Source: Xiphias gladius (taxonomy: Eukaryota; Chordata; Actinopteri; Istiophoriformes; Xiphiidae). Taken from it: a stretch of 64,000 nucleotides of DNA. The notes beneath the pieces are model-generated. The model was not told the origin of the DNA. It did not search any database and was given only the letters and a program-made list of their open reading frames with translations. The first letter of the stretch is position 1. Each line of letters opens with the position of its first letter. The stretch spans positions 580,001-644,000 of the forward strand of contig NC_053404.1 of NCBI RefSeq assembly GCF_016859285.1, given 5' to 3'. A program made the translations under genes and the position numbers. Positions 21,041 through 31,889 of the stretch are shown piece after piece.

Positions 21041-24000
21041 TCACCACTGGGGGGGCACGTAGCTGTAGCTGGGCGTGCCGGGAGGCCGATACGTGGGCAT
21101 CGTGACCGGGTGGGGGGCAACGGGGGCTGGTGATGGGGTTGTCAACAGAGTTCCTGGGAAGCAGAGTGAACACCGTGATCATAACTTCACATCGAGCCTT
21201 TCTACTCAAACCCTGAATGCCTGGATGGTCGATTTTATTTAGCGGCATCTTTAAGTTCCCGACAGTCACAGATTCTTTCGCCTTCAGCCCGTTTCCACAC
21301 GTCGTGCCGGTAAACCCCCTCTGACCGGTGCACACAAATTCTAGCCGACAAAGTTTTCACTCTCGGAATCTTTCGTAAATAAACCACAAGTTCTCAGGTT
21401 TGGCCTTTGCCAGATTTTCTCTGCCCGTGTTTGACAGTATTTGGCCTGAACTTGTATCTGAATTCCTCCATCTCCACATTTGGATCTCAGAAATAATCTT
21501 GGACCTTGTTAGTGGTCCAGCTCTGTATAAAACAGGTGGCGTTTGACAAAACAAGAGACTTTTCGCCTGGATTGAGAGTTTCAGGAAGTTTAAAGCTGCA
21601 GTCTCAGCTGCTGGGACAGGATATTTCTGTCACTTGATTAGCATTAATAAAAATAACCCCGGTTTCGGTTTGAGAAAACTGCCTCCGACAACGCAGCGGG
21701 TTTTCTGAATGTACTCACAAATAAGACTGACTCAGTTAGAGACAGAGTCACTGCTCCACTCTCCTCTCAGGATGATGGTTATAAACTCTCCAATGCTTTG
21801 ATGGATGCAGTCACAGTGACCCGGACCAACTGCGCTCTTTCACACTTTGAAATCGTTTCCCCTGGGGCCTTCGACAGCCTGGTAACTGACTCGTAATCGA
21901 CAAGCTTCATACTAGACCCTTATGACCTTGTGACTTGGTCTTTCTAAGGAACTGTTTCCTCAAGTCCTGCTCCTGATATTATCGATAAGTCTCTTTCCAT
22001 GGGCTCTGCGTCCTCAGCTTTTAAAACCGCCATTATTAAACCGCTAATACTGATCCACAGATTCTGAAAAAATTCAAGACCAATTTCCGATCTTCGCTGA
22101 TCAGCTCACTGCCTGTTTATCAATCTCTTTGATGAATTCCAGCCCGGCTTTCGGGCCCGTCATTGTGCTGAAACTGCCTTGGCCAGAGCGGTCAACGCCC
22201 TGCTAATTACGGTGGGTTCTGGCCCGACGTCAGTGTCGCAGCTTCTTGACCTGAGTGCGGCTCCGACTCCGTGAACCACACGCCGGAAGGAGTTTGAGAA
22301 CCACTGCTTTCACGCTTGATGTGTGTAACGCAGCTGCCTTATTTTCATTTTCATTGTTTTTATTTGCTTGCTGTGGGCTTTGTCCCATGTGTTGCTCTTT
22401 AATTGTAAAGTGTATTGGGACCAAGCCGCACGGTGATTCTGCACTTCAAGTAAAATTGATTGCAAGGAAATTAATTTCCCTCAAATCCACAATAGTGTAA
22501 AAGATCAAACGTCCCAGACGACCGTGCACCTCTAGCAGAAAACCCTAATAAATATTTCGCTGGCCAGCGATAGGGTTGGTTTGCGTGGCGACCAACAGCT
22601 AATATCAAACTTGATCAGACTGATAAAACACTGTGGCTTACCGGCGGACATGGCCATGGTGGTGCCGGCTACCATCCCCATGGCGACACCGCTGGGGCGG
22701 GGAGGAGGCATGGGGGGGGCATACATGGCCGCAGGCATCCCGTTGGGCTGGACCACCGTTGTGTGATGAATGACATGAGGCGGCGCGGCGTACAGCGGCT
22801 GCGTGTAGTAAGTGCCTTGTTGTTGTGAGGGTATTAATGCCTGGATCACAGAGGGACAGGAAATGGAAATTGGAAATGAAGAGAGGGGACATTTTACTCA
22901 CAAAAAAAACGGAACAGCGACATCAAAAATAAAAGACTAGAGAAGGTGGCGCCGTCCTGAGCTGCCAGAACCAGTGCCCAGGTCCGTCAGCCGTGGACAG
23001 CATAAACACACTGACCTGCGCATACGGGTTCTGCTGGGCGTAGGTGCTCCTGACGGGGTAAACGGCAGCAGGGTAGGGGTTGGGTGAGGAGGAGTACGGC
23101 GGGACGGTCCCCGTGTTGGGAGAGCAGGACATTTTGAAAGAAGTGCCCGGAGCGTAGCCTGGAGTGGGAGGAAGACGCCCGGCGTTAGTGCTGCCGGCTT
23201 TCAGATCTACAGTCTCTTCCAGTGATGAGGATCAGCTGGAACCATTTGATTTTCTAAATTCTTGCCACCCGCCTCTGACAGGATATAATAGTAACGGAGT
23301 TTGACTGAATATTTTTTCTCTACGGGAGAGTCAGGTGGAGAACGGTTGTGGGAGTACTGCAGACCGGAGCTTGGAGCTCGTGGCTCAGTGAACACGGACA
23401 GCCATCCGTCTGCGCTGCCGCGGAATTAATGCTCAAATTTTCTCCACTAGTCGTAGACTCTCCATTTGTCCACCCGTCTCGTTTATTAACTACCCGAACG
23501 CAGGGAGAATACACAAAAGAAAAAGCTCTCTCTTTTCATTTTTCTTTTGCTGTTTTTTCCTCAAGCCTCTCAGTTGGGCCTCTCCTAATCACACTTCTCT
23601 CTGGTTCTGAAATTCTTTTCCACGGTATTCCTACAGTTAACTCACATTACACCTTTGCAACGGAAATGCCGAATTTGATCATTTTAATGCAGCACACTGG
23701 CATGCGAAGTTTGTGCGATGTATGAATCCCCCGTGTCTTTATGTTAACTCCGCTGGATGTTTCAGTAGGATGCCCTTCTTACCGCCGGGGAAGGCTGCGT
23801 TTGCTCCTGCGTACACATTGGGAGTGTATGCTGGAGCAGCTGCCGCGTAGCCAACGGGGAATCCAGCTGCCATCACCAAAGAGAGAACACAGAGTCAGTA
23901 CTCGTTGCTTTTCTTGATTTTAGGGTATTTTCCTGGAATTAGAATATCGGCTTGAACCGGGACACATCAACACATAAAGTTACCTGGGTAGCCTATACCC

Positions 24001-24053
24001 TTGGTGTTGGTAAAGGGGACCCCCGTTGGCGCAGGGCTGTACACCGGATTCAT
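21041..24053 (-). CDS. fam168b: FAM168B (myelin-associated neurite-outgrowth inhibitor, MANI), 5 coding exons
   Basis: FAM168B is a small Pro/Tyr/Ala-rich membrane-associated protein that restrains neurite growth. Exons: 23984-24053, 23783-23866, 23016-23158, 22642-22840, 21041-21153. Sum 609 nt, 202 residues (human 195). Key segments: [20 protein letters not shown] at the start, [57 protein letters not shown], and the end [18 protein letters not shown] and VPPYSSS point to FAM168B, not FAM168A. The fourth exon begins with seven extra residues, ALIPSQQ, before QGTYY, which accounts exactly for the extra length. An acceptor (CATTGCAG, ending at 24076) before the start codon shows the 5'UTR is spliced, with the first exon upstream. 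The 22841-23015 and 21154-22641 introns are repeat-bearing. Confidence 0.95.
21740..22480 (+). mobile_element. LINE remnant, L2-like reverse-transcriptase fragment, in fam168b intron 4
   Basis: Plus-strand translation in pieces gives FKTAIIKPL (start of the RT domain), then RPISDL, then [20 protein letters not shown] and LLDLSA, the typical order of an L2/CR1-clade RT. The fragment lies antisense to fam168b. Its reading frame is interrupted more than once. A tail of the form TTGTAAAGTGTATTGGGACC followed by CTTCAAGTAAAATTGATTG at about 22400-22465 resembles the 3' end of such LINEs. Old and inactive. Confidence 0.6.
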
Positions 24054-24230
24054 TATGGTCGCGTACTCACAGATGCTGCAATGAAAGAAGCACAGACCAC
24101 GTGAATTCCACCACACGACTTCGGAGCGCGTTAAATTCGACGCAGAGTGGAGACGGGCAGATGAGGCCGAAGCGCTGGGGCTCGTTTCTCTCCCGCGAAG
24201 TCACCGTTTCAACAAACTGCGTCCGAGCGA

Positions 24231-24314
24231 GAATCAAGTGAAGAGAAATGACCCCGCGACCGACGGCGTCCGCTTCAGAGTCGGCTCGCGGGGTCATTTC
24301 TCTTCACTTGATTC
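24231..24314. repeat. Perfect 29-bp inverted repeat (hairpin)
   Basis: Arm 24231-24259 and arm 24286-24314 are exact reverse complements, with a 26-nt GC-rich spacer. The spacer adds CCGA/TCGG pairing (24260-24263 with 24281-24284). It lies about 180 bp upstream of the fam168b start codon, inside the 5' intron. Confidence 0.9.
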
Positions 24315-24833
24315 TACAAAGTAATAACAGTAATCAGATCATTTAATGAATATCATTCTCCGGTCACATCCCACCGTAACTCACACGAACTGCTACGTAA
24401 ACATCAACCAGCGGGTCCACGGTGACGCCGCGCCCAAACTACTGTAGCGAGCTGGACTCATCTTTAGATCTTTTCTATCCAGACACTGTATTGAATCAAT
24501 ATTTTACTGTAACATGCTGCACGGTAACATCCACATTCGACGCAGCACTTGTGAACAAAAGGACCTGGACTTTCAATAGTCACACGAGACCGAAACTATG
24601 AAAATCAGTGAGCTTGTTGTAGAGCTTTGACCCCCGTCTTAAAGAGCTGCTCTAAGTGTGGCGAGGCACCGGATGTTGCTCTACTCGCTTTGTTCGAAGT
24701 TACAAAACCATTTTTGGGAGCAAATAGAAAGAAAAGCCCCCAAGGTTCACCGGGCTTCATCCGCCCGTCACTAATGCAAAGACCGTCTGGTGAAACTTAT
24801 TCAGAAAGTAACAGGATACTGAGCGCAGTCAAA

Positions 24834-24867
24834 GGCTCCGGGCTCCGGGCTCCGGGCTCCGGGCTCC
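24834..24867 (+). repeat. Short tandem repeat, 7-bp GGCTCCG unit
   Basis: Between four and five exact copies of a heptamer in the fam168b 5' intron. Confidence 0.9.
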
Positions 24868-25394
24868 AGAGTCCAGCTACATTAACTCACCAAGCGCAGG
24901 CGGGCGCCTCGTTTCACATTTAACCAAATCTGAAGACAGAGCAGACTGCAGCCTTTATGGAGCCTAGTTAATCCTTCTGCATCTAAACTGCAGAGAAGCT
25001 CAACCCCAGCAAATCAAACACACACAGCAGAATTGTTTACAGGCATCTGTCTGTTGTGTAAGTGGCTGTAGCGTCCACCAACCAGACCACCCAGACATTT
25101 GGAACAGAGCAGATCTTGCTGACATGCAGACGTTCCCCTGACGCTGCCGGTGGTCAACACTGGGGACTAACTGCTCCGTAACCGGGTCTGGATCGGAGAC
25201 GTGTCTATACAAGACCGTCCCACTGCACTCACTAATCTTAATAATTTGCCTTTTTCGCACACTGAGGCTCCGGCCATCATTAGTGGAGCTCTCTCTAGAG
25301 GACAAGACGGACGCACAAGAAAACCTGCCAAACCCACATGGTCCAGGGGCCAGATACTGTGTCACCACAGCACTGACAAAGCTGAGTCTGAGAA

Positions 25395-27413
25395 CCTGCC
25401 TCTTGGCTGCCTCTTGGCTGCCTCTTGGCTGTCTCTTAGCTGTCTCTTAGCTGTCTCTGCGCTGTGTCTACCCTATCCTCTGCCCTGCCCTCTGCCCTCT
25501 CTCTTAGCTGCGTCTACCCTGTCTCTTATCTGCGTCTACCCTGTCTCTTAGCTGTGTCTACACTGACCTCTGCCCTGCCTCTTAACTGTCTCTTGACTGT
25601 CTCTGCCCTGTCCTTTCTCTTGACTGTCTCTCCTCTGTCTCTTGACTGTCTCTCCTGTCTCTGCGCTGTGTCTACCCTTTCCTCTGCCCTTTCTCTTGAC
25701 TGTCTCTGTCCTGTCCTTTCTCTTGACTGTCTCTGTCCTGTCCTTTCTCTTGACTGTCTCTGCGCTGCCTCTGCCCTGTCTCTGCCCTGTCTCTTGGCTG
25801 CCTCTTAGCTGTCTCTTAGCTGTCTCTTAGCTGTGTCTACCCTATCCTCTGCTCTGTCCTCTGCCCTGCCCTCTGCCCTCTCTCTTATCTGCGTCTACCC
25901 TGTCTCTTATCTGCGTCTACCCTGTCTCTTAGCTGTGTCTACACTGTCCTCTGCCCTGCCTCTTAACTGTCTCTTGACTGTTTCTTGACTGTCTCTGCCC
26001 TGTCCTCTCTCTTGACTGTCTCTCCTCTGTCTCTTGACTGTCTCTCCTGTCTCTGCGCTGTGTCTACCCTTTCCTCTGCCCTGTCCTCTGCCCTTTCTCT
26101 TGACTGTCTCTCTGCCCTTTCTCTTGACTGTCTCTGTCCTTTCTCTTGACTGTCCTCTGCCCTGCGTCTGCCCTGTCTCTGCCCTGTCCTCTGCCCTGTC
26201 TCTTGGCTGCCTCTTGGCTGTCTCTTAGCTGTCCTCTGCCCTTTCTCTTGACTGTCTCTGCCCTGTCCTCTGCCCTTTCTCTTGACTGTCTCTCCTGTCT
26301 CTGCCCTTTCTCTTGACTGTCTCTCCTGTCTCTGCCCTGTCTCTTGACTGTCTCTGCCCTGTCCTCTGCCCTGCCTCTTAACTGTCTCTTGACTGTTTCT
26401 TGACTGTCTCTGCCCTGTCCTCTCTCTTGACTGTCTCTGCCCTCTCTCTTGACTGTCTGTTCTGTCTCTGCCCTGTCCTCTGCCCTCTCTCTTGACTGTC
26501 TGTTCTGTCTCTGCCCTGTCCTCTGCCCTCTCTCTTGACTGTCTTGACTGTCTCTGTCCTGTCCTTTCTCTTGACTGTCTCTGTCCTGTCCTTTCTCTTG
26601 ACTGTCTCTGTCCTGTCCTTTCTCTTGACTGTCTCTGTCCTTTCTCTTGACTGTCTCTGTCCTTTCTCTTGACTGTCTCTGCGCTGCCTCTGCCCTGTCT
26701 CTTGACTGTCTCTTAGCTGTCTCTTAGCTGCATCTACCCTGTCTCTTAGCTGTCTCTTAGCTGCGTCTACCCTGTCTCTTAGCTGTGTCTGCCCTGTCCT
26801 CTGCCCTGCCTCTTAACTGTCTCTTGACTGTTTCTTGACTGTCTCTGCCCTGTCCTCTCTCTTGACTGTCTCTCCTCTGTCTCTTGACTGTCTCTCCTCT
26901 GTCTCTGCGCTGTGTCTACCCTTTCCTCTGCCCTGTCTCTTGACTGTCTCTGCCCTGTCCTCTGCCCTGTCCTTTCTCTTGACTGTCTCTGCCCTGCCAC
27001 TTGACTGTCTCTGCCCTGCGTCTTGACTGTCTCTCCTGTCTCTGCCCTGTCCTCTGCCCTTTCTCTTGACTGTCTCTCCTGTCTCTGCCCTGCCACTTGA
27101 CTGTCTCTGCCCTGTGTCTGCCCTGTCTCTTGACTGTCTCTCCTGTCCTCTGCCCTCTCTCTTGACTGTCTGTCCTGTCTCTGCCCTTTCTCTTGACTGT
27201 CTCTCCTGTCTCTGCCCTTTCTCTTGACTGTCTCTCCTGTCTCTGCCCTTTCTCTTGACTGTCTCTCCTGTCTCTGCCCTGTCTCTGCCCTTTCTCTTGA
27301 CTGTCTCTCCTGTCTCTGCCCTTTCTCTTGACTGTCTTTCCTGTCTCTGCCCTTTCTCTTGACTGTCTATCCTGTCTCTGCCCTTTCTCTTGACTGTCTC
27401 TGCCCTGTCCTCT
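25395..27413. repeat. 2-kb pyrimidine-rich minisatellite, 11-bp units
   Basis: About 180 head-to-tail variants of an 11-mer. The main forms are TCTCTTGACTG, TCTCTGCCCTG, TCTCTTAGCTG and TCCTCTGCCCT. Higher-order combinations recur, for example the paired TCTCTTGACTG-TCTCTGCCCTG form. The plus strand is almost all C, T and scattered G, with very few A. Because 11 is not a multiple of 3 and stops are rare, long frames open on both strands (up to 220 codons on minus). They encode only the repeat. The array sits in the 5' intron of fam168b and its edges are sharp. Confidence 0.95.
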
Positions 27414-27434
27414 AAACCCCATGATGTCACTCCA

Positions 27435-27685
27435 TCAATCACCTGACGATTTTTCTCGGTGAATCGATTATTCATTTCGCCTCCAAGACGTCAGGAGATG
27501 GAGACGTTGGGCGGAGTACAGCTTACACGAGTCCACGGCGACGTCTTCAGGTGTCCTGTTTGTCCAAGGGTCACATCAGAGAAGCTGGAAACGGCAACTG
27601 TTTGGCTTTTCAGCTTTCAGAGTGGTTGTTGATTACGTTTCTGTTCATCAACCGACCAGTGAATCGACTAATCGACGCAGCTCTC
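27435..27685. repeat. Dispersed teleost repeat (type 'attaatcg'), beside the minisatellite
   Basis: Includes GAATCGATTATTCATTTCGC near the left edge, 'tgtcctgtttgtccaaggg', 'gaagctggaaacggcaac' and GTGAATCGACTAATCGACGC at the right edge. This is the block order of the copy at 18150-18425. It directly abuts the minisatellite. Confidence 0.6.
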
Positions 27686-27699
27686 CTCGTCTGGCCTTA

Positions 27700-28435
27700 A
27701 CTGAGCAGCTTTGTCTTTTATCTCGAGTGAACAAAACGCTGCTTGGGGGCAGACGACACCGAGGCGAAGGTTCACAGCTCCGACGTCCGGTACCAGGACA
27801 GACAGCACGAGCTGTGTCGTCCCGGTCGACAACGAGCAGGCGACGCAGCGACGCAACGACGCACGGGCGGCAACGAACCGGTCCGCTCGGAGGAGCCGCA
27901 GCCTCGGTACACGCGCGACCACACGCGGGATTTTATTTACAGGTGACGTTTTGTTCCTGCGGAAATAAAGATGGCAACCTGTCAGCGGGGCAGCGGGAGA
28001 GCTACGACCGCGGCTCCGGTTTCGGGGGCCAGCCCACCTCCCAGCCCGCGGTCTGCCGCCGCAGGTAGGCTCCTGCGTCCGCACTGACCCGCCGCTCACC
28101 TGTCTTATCCGACCGCGGAAAACCACCGGAGCGGCCCCGGACAGCGGACGGACGGGGGGCAGCTAGTCCACAGGCCGCAGAGCACGGAGACAGCTGGGCG
28201 CCGCCGCCCCGCCGGTCCCGGCACACGCACCTTCCTCCGCTGATAACGACCGACAGTAAGTGAGCGCACCTGTCCCGGCCGGCCGTCTGGTCCTCCGCTG
28301 GTCCTCCGCTGGTCCTCGCCTGGTCCTCCGCTGTCAGACGAGACGTAGCTGCAGCTCGTCTGATCCCCGATGCTTGGCCGAACTCGTTTGAGCTCCCCGC
28401 GTCACTTCCGCGAAGGGTCACGTGGTCTGCCACTA
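27700..28435 (-). promoter_or_regulatory. CpG-rich block, candidate fam168b promoter and noncoding first exon
   Basis: High GC and CpG content from about 27740 to 28400. On the minus strand a good donor (GACAG/GTGAGC) ends at 28100, giving a candidate 5' exon from about 28100 upward. It could join the acceptor at 24076. A small (CTGGTCCTCCG)n tandem run lies at about 28286-28331. The gene would then be head to head with fbxo45, about 0.7-1 kb away. Inference from composition and splice sites. Confidence 0.45.
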
Positions 28436-29140
28436 TTTAAGCTAATAACATTTTTGCGTTACCAGGTGATCACGTGACCTGCCTCCTCCCGCTAATGTGT
28501 TGTGGTTTTCTCTTCATACGTTGAACCATTTTTTTTTATTTTATTTTATTTTTTTTTTTTTTAAATCAATAAAAGCGCGATCTGTCAGACGAGTATGGAT
28601 CCGGTCGGAAGGACTCAACGGGCCAGATAACAGTATTTATCGGACCCCTGATCCCGGTCCTGGATCCCGTGTCCTGTCTGTGTCACAGGGTCGGTACCCC
28701 GTAACCCTGCGAAATTGTACCGTCCCGGATCCCGTCACTGCAGCGCTGCCCCGCGGTCCTCGCAGGAAATAAAATATATTTGACTGGAGCGGGGGGGGGG
28801 GGTTCTGTGTATCGGACAAGTGACCCCCCACTGCCCCCGGATCTGAGCCACGGTGGGTCTCGTCTACAGTAACCGCGGCTCTCGCTCTCTCGTCTCCGCG
28901 TTTCTCCGCCAGCGTCGCAGCGAGTTACGGAGGTTTTGCTCTTCCAGGACCTTGACGCATCGCCTCCATTCAGCCATTGAAGTGGGGGGAGCAGGGTGCG
29001 TGCTGTTGTGGTTTCGGTGCGACCTGTGCGTGATCTCTCGGGGAAATGTCGCTGTGTAACTCAGATTAGGAGCCATTCTGCGGTGTAAGCTCAAACTATT
29101 GTGTCGGCTGGTGTCGTCGGTGAGGAGCTGGGCCATCATC
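28436..29140 (+). promoter_or_regulatory. Upstream region and 5'UTR of fbxo45
   Basis: Holds a T-rich run at about 28529-28562 and a G run at about 28790-28801, then a moderately CpG-rich stretch up to the fbxo45 start. No TATA box recognised. An in-frame upstream ATG at 29099 would add 14 residues. Confidence 0.4.
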
Positions 29141-31066
29141 ATGTCTGGAGCTGTCGGAGGAGGAGGTGGAGGCTCCGCCTGTCTGGGCGCAGCAGCGGCA
29201 GCCAGTTGCAGCTCCGCCGGCTCTCCCTACGCCGCCGCGGCCGGAGGAGGCGCGGGGGTGGCCGGGAGGCTGCCAGCCCGGGTCCTGGAGCACGTTTTCT
29301 CCTACCTGGAGCTGTCCGACCTGATGCGGTGCGCCCTGGTCTGCTGGCACTGGAACAACATCCTGGCGGATGAAAACAGCGAGGTGTGGCGCAGCCTCTG
29401 CACCCGGGCTCTGAGCGACGAAGCTCTGCGCTCTGACATCCTGTGCAACCTGCCCACCTACAAGGGGAAGGTAGGTTTCCCGGTCTACCGCCGCCGTGTC
29501 TGTTCGGGAGACCATCCACGAACTCGGTTAGAAAGGCTGCCCGATCAGCGCCGCTTTTGCTCGGCAGGGTGTCTAGGAGGCGTGGGGTGTTCAGGACGAA
29601 TCCGTACGCTACGCTGTTGTGTGCCAGAAGGCCCTTGTGGTTCACACCCGGGCTGCTGCAAACAAATACAGAGTAAGGTGCAGCACGAATCCGAATTAAG
29701 TCGGCGGATTCTTAAATGCAGTCTGCTGCACGGTTGTTTGGAGGCACAGACGCGCTGGGGGCGAGACTTAAGGGGCTCCAACCAGGCACTAGCACACCTT
29801 AGACCACGAACTCATGGTCGCAGCGTTTGCTCACAATTGCATAACTGTGTGCATCCGATGCAGGGAGACGACATTAAAGTGAAACTTATTTCTGGAGCAG
29901 CCCCTGGACGGGACTGTCTGTGGGAACCTCTCCTTTTTTATCTTCCCCCAGGGAATCTTGGAGGGTCCCCAGACCTCACTTTGAGACCCGCTGATCCAGT
30001 TATAGATCAGGTTCTACACTTTAGAAAGCCAAAACGCCGTCTTAAATTCAGAGTGAAACCTTGTACTTCTGCTAAATATCGTTTTCGGATAAACAGTGAT
30101 TCGTGTGAGGAGACTGATTATCCCAAACTGAAATGATGGATCATAATCATCTACTTCTAAAACAAACGCTTTGAGCTCCAAAGCGCAGACTGGAGCAACA
30201 CGTGGCGTCCTCCATGGAGGAAACGCCAAAGTCCGTGACCAAGTCTCACCTTGTTGACGCAGGAATCCAAATCTAGCGGCAGATGTTTTCCGAATGTCTA
30301 GAATGCACCAGTAAACGCAACTCCCGCCTCAAAGATGCTGTTGACCCTAACAGCTGTACGCCAACTGACTCGTCTCTTGTCCTCTGCAGCTCAAGGCCTT
30401 TCAACACGCTCTGAGCTCCCACGACTGCTCCCGCAATGTTTACGTGAAGAAGAACGGCTTCACCCTGCACCGCAACCCCATCGCTCAGAGCACGGACGGC
30501 GCACGTGGCAAGATCGGCTTTTCGGAGGGGCGGCACGCCTGGGAGATCTGGTGGGAAGGCCCCCTTGGCACCGTGGCAGTGATAGGCATCGCCACGAAGC
30601 GGGCGGCGATGCAGTGCCAGGGCTACGTGGCCCTGCTGGGCAGCGACGACCAGAGCTGGGGCTGGAACCTGGTCGACAACAACCTCCTCCATAACGGGGA
30701 GGTTAATGGAAACTTCCCCCAGTGTAACAATGCACCCAAATATCAGGTGGGAGCTGGAGCCGCGTCTGCATGCTATTTGCGTCCTCGGTGAAACACGTTT
30801 GCTGCGGCCATTTTTAAGTGTGGTTGTTCTTTGGGTGTCTGTTTGATCCAACACCGACATGTAACTGTGTGTGTCCACAGATCGGGGAGAGAATCCGGGT
30901 GATTCTAGACATGGACGACAAGACGTTAGCCTTCGAGAGAGGCTTTGAGTTTCTCGGAGTAGCGTTTCGCGGACTGCCCAAAGCCTGCCTGTTCCCCGCT
31001 GTCTCTGCAGTGTACGGCAACACCGAAGTCACCATGGTGTACCTGGGCAAACCTCTGGACGGCTAG
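29141..31066 (+). CDS. fbxo45: F-box/SPRY domain protein 1 (FBXO45), 3 exons
   Basis: FBXO45 is the substrate-recognition subunit of an atypical E3 ligase with SKP1 and MYCBP2/PAM. It acts at synapses and in neuronal migration. Exons: 29141-29470, 30390-30746, 30881-31066; 873 nt, 290 residues (human 286). The N-terminus is a Gly/Ala-rich low-complexity stretch. Next is the F-box ([20 protein letters not shown] to SEVWRSLC), then the SPRY domain from about residue 120. The SPRY region is almost identical to human: [60 protein letters not shown], and the end VYLGKPLDG. The start at 29141 was preferred over 29099 because it gives the family's usual N-terminal length. The first frame reads through the donor at 29471 into intron sequence, which is not protein. 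Confidence 0.97.
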
Positions 31067-31883
31067 AAGCCGAGTAACACGTGCCGGCAAGTGCAGGACT
31101 TTTTCGGTCGACAGAGTGCCAACCACGTTTGACGCACCACGTCAGAAGGTCTCGGAGGCAAGGTGGTCTCGTTTCTTCCGGGCAAAATGAGTCTATTCAC
31201 GTACACAAAGACCGAACTGCTGGCATTTCTACGACAGCTGGACACGAACCCAGAGTCCGCTTTTTGACTTGTCAGACTACAGGGAAAAGGAGGTGCGGGG
31301 AGGGTCATAGACATGCTTCTGCATCAACGTGGAAGTGTCCACTTTTACGGTTTAGCTGCTGGACTTTTACTTTTACAGGACAGGGGAACATAATTTAATT
31401 TAAGTGATTCAGACGAACGGTGCTGAACATTTACGTGAGGTTTTATGTCTGTTTGAATGAGGCCAAAACTATTCTAAACTGGCAGATACTTTAAGACGTA
31501 ACTTTAATGAGAGACACAGTAGTTGTCACGAGAAGCTCTCTGTCGTATGGGTTAATGGAAACAGCTCGTTTTGGACTAACACAGGCCAACTGTCATCAGT
31601 GACTGGATTGTAATGGTTTTATGCCAAACCAGTGCGACCTAATGTTGTGTTTTGATAAAGGCAAACAGAGGATGTGGGGACCAACTGTCCATGTGTCCGT
31701 GTGCATGGACACTGGCATGTGGACTAAAACATTCGCCCTTTTTAAATACTCATCCAGTAATGGCGGAAACTATAGCCGTATCATGTTAATGTGTGTCCTT
31801 TTTAATGTGCTACTGTACTATTACACACTATTTATTGGTTTTATCTATGGTACTGTTGATACTGTATGATTATAAGGCCTGAA

Positions 31884-31889
31884 AATAAA
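31884..31889 (+). terminator. Polyadenylation signal of fbxo45
   Basis: AATAAA about 820 bases after the stop. The sequence between is AT-rich 3'UTR without coding features. Confidence 0.65.

Noticed and set aside
25464-26228. Plus-strand frames rich in Leu, Ser and Cys
   Set aside because: Same minisatellite read on the other strand; repetitive composition only.
26813-27475. 220-codon open frame on the minus strand rich in Gln, Arg, Glu and Lys
   Set aside because: It is translated minisatellite. The 11-bp unit contains almost no stops, frames are open on both strands, and there is no start context or splice evidence.
29471-30136. Continuation of the fbxo45 first frame for over 200 codons
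   Set aside because: It runs past a good GT donor at 29471 into intron. The homologous protein resumes at 30390.
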